Shown in pieces: positions 1-12,460 of a stretch of 64,000 bases of DNA. The position numbers and the translations under genes were made by a program. Location: the NCBI GenBank assembly GCA_029339505.1, contig JAQISU010000069.1, positions 8,745,501-8,809,500 on the forward strand. The letters are read 5' to 3'. The notes beneath the pieces are model-generated. The model was not told where the DNA came from. It did no database searches and worked only from the letters and a program-made list of their open reading frames with translations. Source of the DNA: Unio delphinus. Lineage: Eukaryota; Mollusca; Bivalvia; Unionida; Unionidae. Each line of letters begins with the position of its first letter. The stretch's first letter is position 1.

Positions 1-2660
1 TTCCGAACAACAAAACCACGTTACAATACATCTAGTAGTGAGGATGACTACTTTGTTAGTTACATTTATTGGTTCTGTTCCATGATAGAACATATTTCCG
101 CCGTTGAGTATCGTTCGAATTGCAATATCAGTATTTAAACATATGGTATTTCTTTTTTTCATTTAAGTTAAAGCATAATATTTTTCTGTCGTCAAGTTTT
201 GGGCTAAAATCACAATATCCTCTGTTCTGATAAGAAAATCTTACTTCCAGTATTGGGGTTTTCTTTAGGTTTCAAATTAGCTTTATACCAAGAACAGGGT
301 GTGTTTATCCCATAAGAGCAATATCGTTTGTCATTGGAGCTAACTAGTCCGGACTTGCACATTTTGTTATGTGGTGATCTGATGACGGTCAGATATAAAG
401 CAGTCATCTCCGCGATGTGATTTTTTACCTCGCCGATGACAATTGACTTATACAACTCATGTTAAACTCTTTTTTCGCAACTTTGTAATGAAAATCATAT
501 ATCAACCATTTTTAAATATCATTTACCGACCCTACGTCATATTCCGCCATATCTAGTACGATGTTATTCATATATCTTTTGTATGATATCAAGATCAGCG
601 TTTATTGGTATCCTCCCAGCAAACGTTTCCGATGAGATTAATTTGCTAAGTAGTTTTGTGTTTCAATTGACCAGTTCAATGTTACATCTGTTGCGCTTAT
701 TTTCAATAGTTTTGCCAAAAACCGAGTTATTCATTAGTTTGAAGAAGTCTTTTTCAAAGTAGCTAGTTGCAATTGAATTCATGTCTGTGTTAAATTTATT
801 ATAGATGGCCAGCCACCTGCGTTGTTCAATCCGTAGCACCATATGAACCTTTGTCACAACAAGTCCAGCTTGCATCGCTTTCTGTAATATCCCATAATGA
901 CAAATATTCCCCGTTTGGTAATAAATTTTGAACTAATTTAGGTACCATACTAGGTTTTCATTTCCTGGATGTTAATTGACTAGAAGAATATCGCTTGTCC
1001 GGGATAATCATTTTTTCTGCTAGATAAGGATAGTCATTGTGAGCATCGAGCAAGTGATCAGTATACACAGCGTTAGATTATACAGTATATGAAAAATCAC
1101 GTTCTGATAGATCCTTTGTCATATTTTGGTCTTCACGATAACGCCAATCACACATTGCGTTCCATTTTCAATGAAAGGGAACATATCATAATCAGTTGTA
1201 AGCTCGAGTTCTAACCCTGTGTATTTCAATATAGCATCACACGCGAGTCCCTGTGATGAACATGTCCAACTAGGATCGAGTTTGTATTTTTTTTATTCTA
1301 CTGTGTCGGAAGGATCCGAAAATATCATCTAACAAATATACATCTTGAATCAAGTACAATTCGAGATAATCCCCGATTGTGTTAAATGCGAACTTCTTCC
1401 AGACATCAATCGCGTTATTAAACTCGTCGTTGCAAACATTACCCACAGAATGATTAGATTCAAATAAATCCATGGATGTACTCATTTGGAGATATTCTTT
1501 TGAGCTTTACCAAATTGACTTTATCGGAGAAGTGTTCAGTCATTGATGGAAAGCTAGCACAGTTTCTGGCGCGTTGATCTAACGGCGACGGCATAAACTT
1601 TACACTATCAAGAAATCGTAATTTGCCTCCCAAAGTCAACGACATAAACTTCTCGGTGTTAATTGGAATTCCTTCAATGGAATGGTTTCCAATTAAAGTT
1701 TTAATGGCTGTGTCTGTATATCAAAAATGACTTTGTCATATCCTCGGAAATTATGTTCGATCACAGGGATGAAAGATAATTTTTTTAATTTCTCATCGCA
1801 ACTATTGCGTGCTGATCCGCGGTGATTTCCAGTTAGTCTACATTATTCAACGACTTTTCTGAGAGGTTCATCATATTCGTGTAATTTTCCATTTCACACA
1901 TGGAACTGCTCAGCGGTATTATATTGTTACTGTTGTTGAAAAGTAAACAGTCAATTGTTTAAGTGATTATCGAGCTCTGTTTTTTCAAAAGAAACCCTAT
2001 AAACATTTTACGCAGAAATGATACTTGGATTTATGTTTGTAAAATTGTTTTCGTGCTAATCTATTAAAATTCTTGATTCAGCAGAAATGTTTTTTTTATA
2101 ATTCAATATATTTATAGTCTGCGAGATTGCCATCTTTGATAATCGCAGAGGAAACAACTTATCGGTGTCATCAACCCCAAATACGTTTATCCCACCTTGA
2201 ATCAGCTGCGAATTATTCCTTTCGAATAACTGAGATAACTTCACAGAACACTTCATCCCGGAGATATTTACCTTTGACCCGTGCTCGCGATAATTACTTA
2301 CTCGATTGGGGTTTATAAGCACTGGGAATAACGTTGCTAGTATGTTCCATTGTAAACATCTATTATCGTCATATATTACATCAACGCAACACTGTGAGTT
2401 TTTGATCGACGGTGGCAGTTCTACAAATGTTCCGATTTTCAGCGAGTCATAATTGTAAACATGTAACTGAACTCGCTCGAGTTATCATATACCTATATAT
2501 CATATACCCAACTCCGGTGTAATTCTGCGCTGTTAAACTCATTAAATATATCCTGGGAAGATTCTACAATGTCTTCATAGCGCAATTTTTTTTCGGGGTG
2601 GTTGTATTGAAATCAAAACAGCTGTCTTATTTGCATCGATTGCAGTTATAAATAGCACTT
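1..2660 (-). pseudogene. Polinton-type family B DNA polymerase, broken copy A (runs off the window start)
   Basis: A protein-primed type B DNA polymerase gene read leftward in many short frames. From N to C: a stretch at 2322-2056 containing GINVFGVDDTDKLFPLRLSK; 3'-5' exonuclease pieces at 1645-1460 (LRFLDSVKFMPSPLDQ) and 1485-1270 (GDYLELYLIQDVYLLDDIF); the block before the polymerase domain near 1240-1140; and the motif B region at 875-663 (FFKLMNNSVFGKTIENKR). These blocks are typical of Polinton/adintovirus PolB. The frame is broken throughout by stops and indels. Compared with the inverted copy at 4138-5826, about 330 bp around position 460 are missing, including the catalytic DTD motif C, so this copy cannot encode an active polymerase. 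The 5' limit is approximate; coding similarity fades between 2330 and 2660. Confidence 0.8.
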
Positions 2661-2738
2661 GCAATTCCGAGGTTTCTTTTTTAATCAATTTTTAAAATTA
2701 TTACATATGCAATTTCAAATTAGACTTCAACGCTATAA

Positions 2739-3181
2739 ATGGCTCCAAGTCGGTGCTACGAGAATCTTGCAGTAAAGAATGTTATAAAGAATAATGCGAT
2801 GTTTACCATTATCGAATTCGAAAAAATCCCACCGCTGGTCCACGACCGTGTCTTAAATGTTCCCGAGGAGTTAAAGACCCATATCAAATATGTGGAGACT
2901 GCAGTAGATAACAATATCAGTTGATGATCGCGTATTATAAAAAAAGATTTCCAAATACATCTTAAAACGTGATCAAACTCCAACCGTTGAAAAGTTTCTC
3001 AAAAATAAAAGGACAAAATTAAATTAAATTAAAACAAAATATCATATAACAATTATATCCTACATGACAATCAGCAAAGAGGAATTAGCTAAGAAAATTA
3101 GTGACCATAATACAATATTCAAACAATCATCCGTGAAAATAAAATACAAGAGCGTTAATTGTGAATTTCAGATAGAATAAA
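2739..3181 (+). other. Small open frames of unknown function, divergent from PolB copy A
   Basis: An ATG-started frame of 61 codons (2739-2924) is followed by a second short frame near 3065-3180, both reading away from the PolB gene. The first product begins MAPSRCYENLAVKNV and has no domain I recognise. The placement, head to head with PolB, fits a small element gene that has been cut up, but chance frames in AT-rich DNA are possible. The 3180-3420 stretch beyond is AT-rich and shows nothing. Confidence 0.25.
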
Positions 3182-3423
3182 ATTTAAAAAAAACGAGTAA
3201 GCAACACACAGTTTACCAACAAAACTGATAAAGCAAAAATTCGATTGTCAGAGAAATATCACGTTAGAACAGCTAAATCATAGTAAATTCAATTATAATT
3301 GAAAATACAATATAGTTGTCCCAGGCGGGAAATCACTCGATGGTATTTTCGTTTTAGTTTTATTCCATTTTATGTATTTTTAATCTGACGAAGTTGTTAG
3401 TTTTCTCGTCAGATTATCGCCTG

Positions 3424-4111
3424 TTAAACTTGAAGCAGAAGATCTTGATCGATAGGTGATATTTCTCGATGTCGTTCACATGGTGGACCACCAGCACATA
3501 ATTGTTGCTGCTGTAATTGCTCACAATATATTTTACGAATGTCCTCGACGATCGCGTTATAGTCCCTGGCAAGAATATAAAATTCCGATTTGAGTCTAGT
3601 GTGGTCCGATTTCAGTTTAGTATACTCAGATTGTAGTTTATCATAATTGGATAGTCCCTGTTGGACATCACTTATTTGTACTGAGATTCTTGATCTTAGC
3701 ACATCACAATCTCTCTATAATCGGTCAACTATTATTTCCAACTCAGCTAGATGAGTTTTAGAATCACACAGTTGTCTTTGTAGCGTTGAAATATGTGATT
3801 TCGCTGCAATTAATTGCTCTTCATCATCATCGCACAGTTGTTTACCACAATTTTTATTCTTTATCGGGTGAGCTTTATTATCGCGGTGTTGTTTATCAAT
3901 ATCATTGACCGGTAAAATCTCAATAACTGATAGGATCATCCACGACGGTACTTTTTACAGCAGAGATATGTTTGATATTTCCAAATGGAGTTTCCATAAT
4001 TTGAACATAGCCTATCTTGTATTTGTTTGAGATTTCTTGTACCGGTCTCTTATAACGGCAACATCGTATTTCAGCGATATCATCATCAGTCAATATTGTT
4101 TTCGCGGGCAT
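3424..4111 (-). pseudogene. Coiled-coil protein with N-terminal helix-turn-helix-like segment, broken
   Basis: Three consecutive leftward frames look like one gene. The N-terminal frame (4111-3920) starts MPAKTILTDDDIAEIRCCRY and continues into a segment resembling a small helix-turn-helix. The next (3939-3715) lies in another frame, so there is an indel near 3930. The last (3702-3424) is in the same frame as the second but separated by an in-frame TAG at 3715-3717. The second and third parts are rich in leucine/lysine heptads (for example YTKLKSDHTRLKSEF), typical of a long parallel coiled coil. The gene lies back to back with the truncated PolB copy starting at 4138. I do not recognise the family; a structural or DNA-binding element protein is an inference. 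Confidence 0.45.
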
Positions 4112-4137
4112 GTTATATAATCATAACAACAATGACA

Positions 4138-5826
4138 ATAATGTTGAAGTACACTGGAGAGGAACTTGAGCTGAAAACTGATCCTGATATGTTCACTTTC
4201 ATTGAAAATGGAACATGAGGTGGGATTAGTGTTAGCGTGAAGAGGTCTTCTCGATAAAATAATAAATATCTGCCGTATTATGACACACTAAAAAGGTGTT
4301 CTACTTGATTAATCTTTACACTAATAACTTGTAGGGGTGGAAAATGCCCTAGAAAATGCCATGGAAGTGTTCAAGATGGGAACACATCAATCAAATCCTG
4401 GCTGTAACACAAAACACGAAGGATCTACCATATTTTGTAAAATCTGACGTGGAGTATCCTAATCACTTACACGATGCTCACTGTGACTATCCTTATCAAG
4501 CAGACAAGACGATTATCCTGGACTCGCTATTATCTGCCAGTCAATTAACATCCAGGAAAGGAAACCCTGTATAAGACCTAAATTAGTTCCAAATGTATTA
4601 CCAAAACAGGGATATATTTGTCATTATCGGATATTACACCAAGAGGTGCAAGCTGGACTTCTCCAGACAAAAGTTCATCGGGTGCTACGGATTAAACAAC
4701 AGAGGTGGCTAGACAGTTAAACTAAATTTAACACCGACCTGAAAGCAATCACGACTATTGACTTTCAAAAAGATTTATTCAAACTAATGTATAACTCGGC
4801 ATTTGGCAAGGCCCTTGAAAATAAACGTTACAGATGTAACATCGAACTGGTCAGCGGAAATAAAAAACTACTTAGCAAATTAATCTCATCGGAGGCGTTT
4901 GCTGGGAGGATACAAATAAACGGTGATCTTGTCAATGTAAAAAAAAAGGAATAACATCGTACTTGATAAACCAGTGTATGTCGGAACTTAGATAGTTGAT
5001 ATTTCAAAATGGCTAATGTATGATTTCCATTACAAATTTGTAAAATAAAGAAGCGGCCAGGGGAAAAACTGTTATCTACCGACACCGACTCGTTACTGTA
5101 TAAAATTCCAGGCGAATATGGCAACATAACCTTATATCAAGATATGTTCAATCATCGTGAGCTTTTCGATCTCTCACATGTTAAAGGAAAATACAATGTT
5201 TGCACCAACAAAAAAGTCATCGAAAAGTTCAAAGACGAATTATGTTTTAATCCCATCGAAACGTTTATAGGACTGCGATCTAAGATGTAATCTGAGCTTG
5301 CGTTAAATAAATAAAGAATATTATGAAGGCCAAGGGAGTAAGCAAACTCGTCGTAAAAAAAAGAATTTCACACATGATTTTTATAAGTCAGTTGTCTCCG
5401 GCGAGGAAAAAAAATCACATCACGGAGATGACTGCTATTATATATCACCGTCATCAGATCACCACAGAAAAAAATGTGCAAGTCCGAACTAGTTAATTTC
5501 GATTAGAAATGATATTGCTCTGATGGGATACATACATTTGCTCTTGGTCAATATGAAACTAAATTGGAAACCTAAAAAAAATAATAATGGAAGTAAGATT
5601 TTCTATTGAAATCGGAGGATAATGTGATATTAGCCCAAAATGTGACGCCGAAAAAATAGCATGCTTTATCTTAAATGAAAAGAGAATTGCCATATTTTTA
5701 AATCCTGACACTCAACGGCGGGAATATTTTATATGATGAAACACAACCAATACATGTATCTAAAAAACAGTCATCCTCACTACTAGAGGTAATATAACGT
5801 GGTTTTGTTGTTTGGAAACAGACGGC
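4138..5826 (+). pseudogene. Polinton-type family B DNA polymerase, C-terminal half, broken copy B
   Basis: Rightward partner of the 1-1240 copy, forming an inverted duplication. It begins at MLKYTGEELELKTDPDMF (4138), has the Polinton PolB hallmark DVEYPNHLHDAHCDYPYQ (about 4440-4500), the motif B region DLFKLMYNSAFGKALENKRY (about 4770-4830) and motif C STDTDSLLYKI (about 5078-5110). Several indels and stops break the frame (for example in the 4640-4740 and 4940-5060 stretches). The exonuclease and N-terminal domains present in copy A are absent: the sequence before 4138 is the unrelated coiled-coil gene. The 3' end near 5826 mirrors window position 1. Confidence 0.8.
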
Positions 5827-8429
5827 TATATTTTATTAGAAGATTACGCTGAAGAAAACAAATAAAATTAAAATATCGATATATTGTTACTAGTCAGTTA
5901 ACAAGACGATTGGTGATTATTATATAATAAAGAATTTAAATATTTTTAAAACAGATAAAACATGTTTCGAAGATGAATGTTCCGAAAACGATTCTTTAGA
6001 TGATTCTGGAATTGATAAAGTCTCAAATTGTCTTGAAACCGCGGATTCATCAGAAGATTGATTTATTAGCTATATCAATTTAAATTTAATATTAAGTTCA
6101 ACTAGGATACTAACAAATAAATTCGTGCTCATAATCTTCAAATAAAATTCATTGTTGGTCCCTCTTTGTCTTAAATTTGAAAGCGGAATTATCTGATTCT
6201 ACACTGCTTAAACTTAAAAAAGGATATTTTTTTCCACTTATATATATTAGTATAGCTATGTTTGATTTCATACAAATTTTTCTCTTTTTTAGTTATATGA
6301 GCCCCTGTAATTTAATCAATTACACCCGATTATCGTTAACAGGGTCCTTATAAAAAAAATATTTTTATATGGATCATTCTCAGGTATATTTTGCTCTTTA
6401 TTTCCGCTAGATCTAGATGATTTTAAGACAAAAAACAATTAAAGTCGCCACTTCAGGTCGATAACATAATATAAATACCATTCTTCATCGTGCTGTGGTG
6501 AGTGTATAAAGGTATTTAGGATTTTCCTGTGGATAGCTCAGAGTTGGAAAACAAGTATTATTATTTTGGAAACATGGAAACGGATAGAAATGTGCTCATA
6601 GCCTAATTAACCAATACTGCTGCAATACTGAAAGAGATGTCAGTGTTCGGTTATGATATGTATCACAGAGTTCCAGTTACACACCAATCAATACAATGCT
6701 TAGTATATTTGAGAATTAAAGACGTGTGTTAATACAGATATAATGCATAGTTAACAGGGCAAATGTTTAATATTGTCATTGTTGAGTAACTGTTTGTAAC
6801 ATCAAATACCCAGCAAAGATGTTACATTGCTATGACAGATACGAGACCAGTGATAACATAGACATGGGCATCGACAACTAGGCTATATTGATTTGTCAAA
6901 TGTATTCAGTAATGAAGGGATGAAATGCGATGGAAGAAATGCCAATAAACACAAAAATACGTGGTTTATATTATAATTGCAAAATAACTGACCTGATCTC
7001 TGAGCCGCATAATAGTTTGTTTCACCCATGCTTATAAGTAGTTTACTCATGTTGTTTCTCAATTATGTGTGGACGATATTTCAGCTCCCTTGAATTATTA
7101 GTGATGTTGTTAGAATAATACAGATTTAACTATCCTCATAGAAATTGTAGTCTCTTGCATTATGGAGTGAAACGTATGAGGTTATCAAATGATACTCCTC
7201 ATTTTGTTCTTCTATTCCAAATTTGCATACCTAACCAAATCTCCGAGTCACTTGTAGCTGACATCGTCGTGGAAATTAAATACTTTTGATAGATTTTAAT
7301 TTACACCGACATTTTTAGAAAGCCATAATCATTCTTCAGCACATACAAAGGTACAAATCCTTGTATCTACTTTCCAAGAGCAATGTCTCTTTATCCGTCA
7401 TGAATTAATATGTAAAGGGCAGCCATTGCTCTTGGTAGATAATTCATATTGTCAACGTTTTTATCTAAACATTGCATAAGGACACCTTGATCAAACGTTT
7501 ATATGTATCCTGATTCTTAGGAATTATTTGATTCTACACTGCTTAAACTGTAAAATTGTCATATATATTTTTCATATATATCCGTAAAAACAGCTTTTCG
7601 CTTAAAAAGAGCTTATTTATACACACCGATCCCAGATCAAGACTTCCTAATACATAACATACTAGCTCTTTGATGTTTTATCTTAGTGCCCACACACAAT
7701 TGGTTAGAAATTACACGTATAATGTGATAGCAGTCCAATGTCTCTCTGTCATAATGAAGACACAGTTTAAAAACATATATAACAACAAGAAAATATGTTA
7801 CACTTAATAGTTAAATAATGAGTATAATTTCATATATATATTCCTGCGTACAGGATACTTATTGTTACAAAAATTGAATAATATGAATACATTGATTTAT
7901 CGGTATATAGCAATTACTCTTTATAAAAAACTCTTATTTTAAAGGATGCTGTATTAGGGACTGTGGTCATAAATAGATGAACACACATGGATTCGTTAAC
8001 TCTAATTACTCATCCAACCAAGATTCTTGAATTTGAGAGAAAATGTAATATTCGAACTAATTTTCAGCTTCAACCTGGTGGTACCTCGGAACAGTTATCA
8101 CGTTTTTGTCCGCCTGCACATATCTGTCTGTGACATCAATCTTGTAATGTTAAACATTATCTTAAAGTCTATTTCATTTATTTCGTTCTTTCATTTTCGG
8201 ATAAGAAACACAACTTAGTATGTAGATTTAATGTACTCAATAAATCCCAACATTATCAAAACTTAGCGCAATGAGGTTGGGGCAGTGTATGATTTGACAT
8301 TAAGGTCATAACAACTTTGTGAAAAGAACACTTCCAAGTCGTATGTGACAACGATCTCAGTATAGTATTTATCTGGAGATATATGGTGTCAATATATAAA
8401 ATTATATGTCACTTCATGTATGCCAAACC
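5827..8429. other. Non-coding, host-like DNA
   Basis: No frame with recognisable protein content. AT-rich single-copy-like DNA. A 60-65 bp direct repeat with the core GATTCTACACTGCTTAAACT occurs near 6195 and 7528, and about 55 bp at 6440-6495 recur inverted at 60135-60200. Confidence 0.5.
6440..6495 (+). repeat. Short dispersed repeat, inverted copy at 60135-60200
   Basis: The bases around GGTCGATAACATAATATAAA (followed by a stretch ending in ATTCTTCATCGTG) match the reverse complement of 60135-60200 almost without change. No coding content. Confidence 0.6.
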
Positions 8430-8740
8430 TGTACATTACTAATATAAGTTTTCCTATTATCTTTACAAAATGAGCGATATATCAGAGCACTTCCAGTTTT
8501 ATAATAAACAACAAAAGAAATCCAAGTTTGCGCACCTTATTAAGACGGTGAATCCTATATGTTTCCTTTAGCATGCGTTATGTCTCATAATCAGCAATAA
8601 CAATGGTTTAAAAGGTGAGATCTTGCAAATTATGGTGACCCTTGTTGAAATGTGCTGCAATTTAAGATGTAAATAACTGATCGCTGTAATGTTGTATGTC
8701 TGATCTATGTTGGTTCAAAGGTTCGGATACTTGCATCAGA
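8430..8740 (+). repeat. Dispersed repeat R1 (second copy 46648-46960)
   Basis: About 310 bp align over their full length with 46648-46960 in the same orientation. Shared landmarks include GTACATTAC, CACTTCCAG, TTAAGACGGTGAATCC and the GTCTATGTTNGTTCA region, with many substitutions. No open frame. An old interspersed repeat of unknown class. Confidence 0.65.
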
Positions 8741-10120
8741 CCATTTTGGTAGTGCAGCATATTGCCTTTACGGATATGATTCCTGACAGGGATTTAACAT
8801 ATGTTTTATTTCTTATATTAAAAAAACATAGACGATACATTACAAATTTCTAGCTCAGTCAACTTTTGGCACAAAATGAGAGTGCTGTTGTCAATATATT
8901 TGTCACATTTATATATTTTTCCCTTCATTGATTTAGTTTATTGTTTGCATCTACATATTGTAAGTTAAAATTTACAAATACAAAGATAATAGTTGATAAT
9001 AAAGAGTGCCCCATGTTCAAACTCAAGCAACCTATTGACAAACGGTTCTGGCTGGTTGAAAGTTTTGCTATGTTTCAGGTGTCTCTGGATGTTCATCTAG
9101 CGAACGACAAACATGTGAAATAGGTTAATAACAAAGATGTGTCCCCAAGGGGACTCAATAATAGCTGATAAAGGCTGTATTGTATTATTAGTTTAACAAT
9201 TGCCTTCACTGTATATACACCTTAATACGAATAAGACATACTGTTATATATTAAATGTTAAAATTCACAAATGTTGCATTGTTTGTTAAAGTGATGATTG
9301 TTTAATTCTTCTTTGAAGTGACTTTCAAAACGTTGCATACGTTTAGTTAACATCGTGTCTACATAGTATTTGTAAGTGTAACTTAATTAACTCTGTTATG
9401 CCTGCATGGTGATGAGAGGATGTTTGTGTTCCTTTATTCTACTAATATTCAATGTCATTTAACCCAAGAATATGGAGTTTTTGCCAAACATAAACCTGGA
9501 TGCTCAAGTAAACAGTACATAACAGCTTCCGATTTCAAACGTGGCCATTGCTATGGGATAAACTATGTTAACAAAAAATTGAAAACTCACATGATCCAAA
9601 CTCCTAGATTATATTCATGATTTCAACCTGAAACAGTCCGTCGACTAACCCACCCATACAAACTGGGTTCTTCATTTACCTGCTAATAATATTCTGCTAT
9701 CCACACTTGTAACCAACAAACTTGGATCAGATCATCTCTGCATTAAGTGTCATCTTGATGTGTCTCTGTCCATAACCCTACACTTTTGCTATTAAAAGAA
9801 TCCTCTGTATCCTAAATATAACCAAACTAATGCATGACATCCAAGAAAACCTGACAACGTTCACATATTTTATCGCTGAACAAAGCCATAATTGCCACGT
9901 TCATTGCTTGAAAGATATACCCAAGCCACCAAGTACAAAGTATCAATTAAAACTTTTTCTCCGTGGCATAACAATAGCAAGGATCGGCTTTGCTCGGCGA
10001 TATGACACCGCCGTAAAGCAGACAGGCTTTGGCTCTCCACCAGACTCACTATTCATAAACAATTCTATGAAGCCGCTAAAGAGAACGTGATAAACATAGT
10101 CCATTTAGTCAAACTTTCCA
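8741..10120. other. Non-coding; three short unconvincing frames
   Basis: Frames at 8941-9123, 9420-9620 and 9830-10090 are open, but their products (for example MFVFLYSTNIQCHLTQEYG) show no domain or motif and no second copy in the window. I see no gene that I can support. Confidence 0.4.
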
Positions 10121-10345
10121 CTATGAACAGCTTCCGATTTCAATTGAGCTTTTCAATTTGCTCAAATCAGGCCTCTGCTGTGGGCTAAAATCTCTTAACC
10201 CAAAGTTGAAAAGGTACATAATGAGATTCATGGAAGAGCTTTTGATCAATGTATGGTCTATAACTATTAAATAATTAGACTGTCTGTTGAAGGAGCTATT
10301 CAGGTTATAAATTAGCCAATATTTGGCTAAAGATTCATGTTGCCA
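10121..10345 (+). repeat. Dispersed repeat R2 (second copy 29968-30185)
   Basis: About 220 bp match 29968-30185 in the same orientation, from AACAGCTTCYGAATTC-like sequence to the palindrome TTAGCCAATATTTGGCTAA. Related palindromes AGCCAAATTTGGCT lie further right at about 10746-10762 and 30236-30252, each after a GGATAAATGT-like or GATGTATAAT-like stretch, so the repeat is part of a longer, partly tandem family. No coding content. Confidence 0.65.
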
Positions 10346-12245
10346 TGCTTGGTGAGGCTGTTGCACAATTAATTTCTCTTTAGCAAGATTAAGCTAATTC
10401 CTAAAAAGTTGGTCCACACACTCTTAGGTAAAAACAAAACAAAAAAAACTCTTGGATAAATGTTTGCTTACCCAACATATGGCTATATGGCTAGCAACTT
10501 TTAGTATACCCCCCCCCCCCCCGTGCATGGTTGCAACAGACCAAGATCTACCTAACTACGATTATCCAACATTTGATTCACTTCAATATTTTCCCTTTCC
10601 ATAATGTGCTGTACGACCTTTTGGCATAGCCCAAATTCTGGATAAATGTCTCATTAGCCAAACGGTGGTTAGTTTTGTCACCAGTAGTTTTTAGTACAAG
10701 CTGCATGTGTGGCTGCTAGAACAAAAAAATCTTAAAAGATGTATAATTAGCCAAATTTGGCTATCCACCTCGGTCAATCAAACCATAATGTAAAAATATG
10801 ACCTAAAGGGACAAACAGAACTGTTGGAGAAATATATATTGAACAAATATTTGTTTCATAATGCAAGAACTATTGTCATAGGCCGAAGGTGAGGATCAAA
10901 GAAATAAAGTATATTTTAGATAAGTTGATGATTAGCCAACATTTGAAATAATTGAGATTAAAGCTTGGAGAAAAAATGAAAACAATGCTTCTGTATTTCT
11001 GTATAAGTGTTTATACCGTAGAACAATGCTGTATGTCACCCTATAATATGCAATCAGAGCTTGGTCTTAAGTAGTCAAAACCTTGTTTAGTGGCCACTTG
11101 CTTATAAACCTTAACCTGACCCCTCTCGTTTTCTATCACATTTGTCTGCTTATGTTGACGACCTGATCAGTGACCACTGTTTTTCACTCATGGATCCTTG
11201 TGTACTGTGACAGTGATTATATAAGTATGTTTATTTTCCCATCACTGAACTAATCAACCACACTTAATACGACTTAAGTGCAATCTCATATGCTTGATTT
11301 CAACAATTGTCTCTAATTAGATGTATTGCATATAACGTTTATTGCGATCTTGCAATGTGCTCTCTTTAACTTATATATTATCAGTCCTACTACCTATCCA
11401 TCTATTCATATGTAATTCGCCAACTATTTATTTTCTCGCTCTATCTGCTGCCTTCCTCTCGCATTTCCTCTCTCTCTCTCTCTCATTATGTTGTTTCACA
11501 CTTTTCTCATAAATGCTTTCACATTACGCTTATCAGTATATAAGGCCATCTATAAAGATCACATGTGTTCCTTTTGTTGGAGTACTAATGTTGCATGCAA
11601 TTTTAAAATGTAATGAGCATATAACGTACAGTGATCTGTATAAGGTTTATATTGTTATAAAAATTCATTAGATATTATATCTATTTTATTTTTCATCTTT
11701 CATCATTAACATACAACACTTATATCCCTCGCTTATCATGAAGCCCTATATTTTACTGATATCATCTTACCACTTTGCTTTCAATTATTTGGTTTTTGAC
11801 ACATCTGATCGATATTGAACTTGTATTTACTTACTCAATGTAACAAATTGTATAGCTCTAAATAGCCTACAAGTGCTGGTGACCCATTAACATTCAATCA
11901 GTTAATCAAACATGGCTTTTAGATATCCTTATAAATGTAAAATAAAACTTTCTGAAATTGTATTATTTCATGTAGTGTTTTATCAAGTTTTACCGTAACA
12001 TGATATCATGAAATAACTTTGTGCAACTGTATATAAATCTTTGTAAGTAACAACTTAATTGGCTTTGACGTTTAGAACCATAAAACCTTGCAGCACAGAA
12101 ATAAGGTACAGCTAAAATGAATATTCTGTTCAAGCAACAAATTGCCTATACAAAAAATGTAAATGAATGAAGGAAAAGTTTGCAATTCATATTATGTCCT
12201 TATTAGTGAATTTCATGAAAAGTGATATGAGGCACATGTCGGCTA
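10346..12245. other. Non-coding, host-like DNA
   Basis: No gene seen. Contains a homopolymer of C (about 10509-10522), more copies of the AGCCAAA-TTTGGCT palindrome family, and a short CT run near 11468-11483. It ends at the left end of element 1. Confidence 0.5.
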
Positions 12246-12408
12246 GCAGCAGAGAGGGTGAATCCTACAACATTTTTTGTTTTTATTTTTGATTATACCC
12301 CCTCCAAATAACACTTGACCCTTCTCGCGAAAAAATAAGTCTCTGACCCTTGTTTGAAAACATTCGCGTCGCAACGTCGTTGTCACTCACCCTCTCTGCT
12401 GCTAGAAC
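12246..12408. repeat. Terminal unit of element 1 bounded by inverted 17-mers
   Basis: The 17-mer AGCAGCAGAGAGGGTGA at 12246-12262 is repeated inverted at 12392-12408, enclosing about 163 bp. The outer copy sits where copies 4 and 5 have their boundary with host DNA. At the right end only the inner copy (28623-28639) is present. Confidence 0.8.
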
Positions 12409-12460
12409 TTTCAGTTCTAGGTTAACCGAATATTTTATCCAGTCCGATACGATATCGTGT
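12272..12460 (+). repeat. Left terminal inverted repeat of element 1
   Basis: These 189 bases equal the reverse complement of 28571-28759 with no mismatch. The inner edge runs into the 3' end of the packaging ATPase gene (stop codon complement at 12422-12424), so the last 13 or so codons of that gene are part of the repeat. It contains a subterminal inverted copy of the terminus (TCACCCTCTCTGCTGCT at 12392-12408) and a perfect 8-bp hairpin at 12402-12420. Confidence 0.95.
12402..12420 (-). terminator. Hairpin directly after the ATPase stop codon
   Basis: CTAGAACT - 3-nt loop - AGTTCTAG, a perfect 8-bp stem, begins one base after the ATPase stop on the minus strand. The same architecture (short stem, 3-nt loop, directly after a stop) recurs in the capsid block. 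A transcript-end or processing signal is an inference. Confidence 0.5.

Larger units (their letters stand above)
1..5826. repeat. Large inverted duplication of a Polinton PolB region
   Basis: The arms are 1 to about 1240 and about 4138 to 5826. The end at 5780-5826 is the reverse complement of the first 60 bases, with substitutions and short indels, and similarity continues inward to the LKYTG block of PolB. The arms differ in length because the left arm has lost about 330 bp containing polymerase motif C. The spacer (1240-4138) holds the N-terminal part of the left PolB gene and the coiled-coil gene. Many mismatches show the duplication is old, or that two diverged copies came to lie tail to tail. 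Confidence 0.75.

Noticed and set aside
9420..10090. Possible host exons
   Set aside because: No domain, no splice-site-supported structure and no similarity visible; cannot be supported from sequence alone.
12243..12262. A short independent MITE at the left edge of element 1
   Set aside because: The same sequence forms the termini of copies 4 and 5, so it is better explained as the element's own end.
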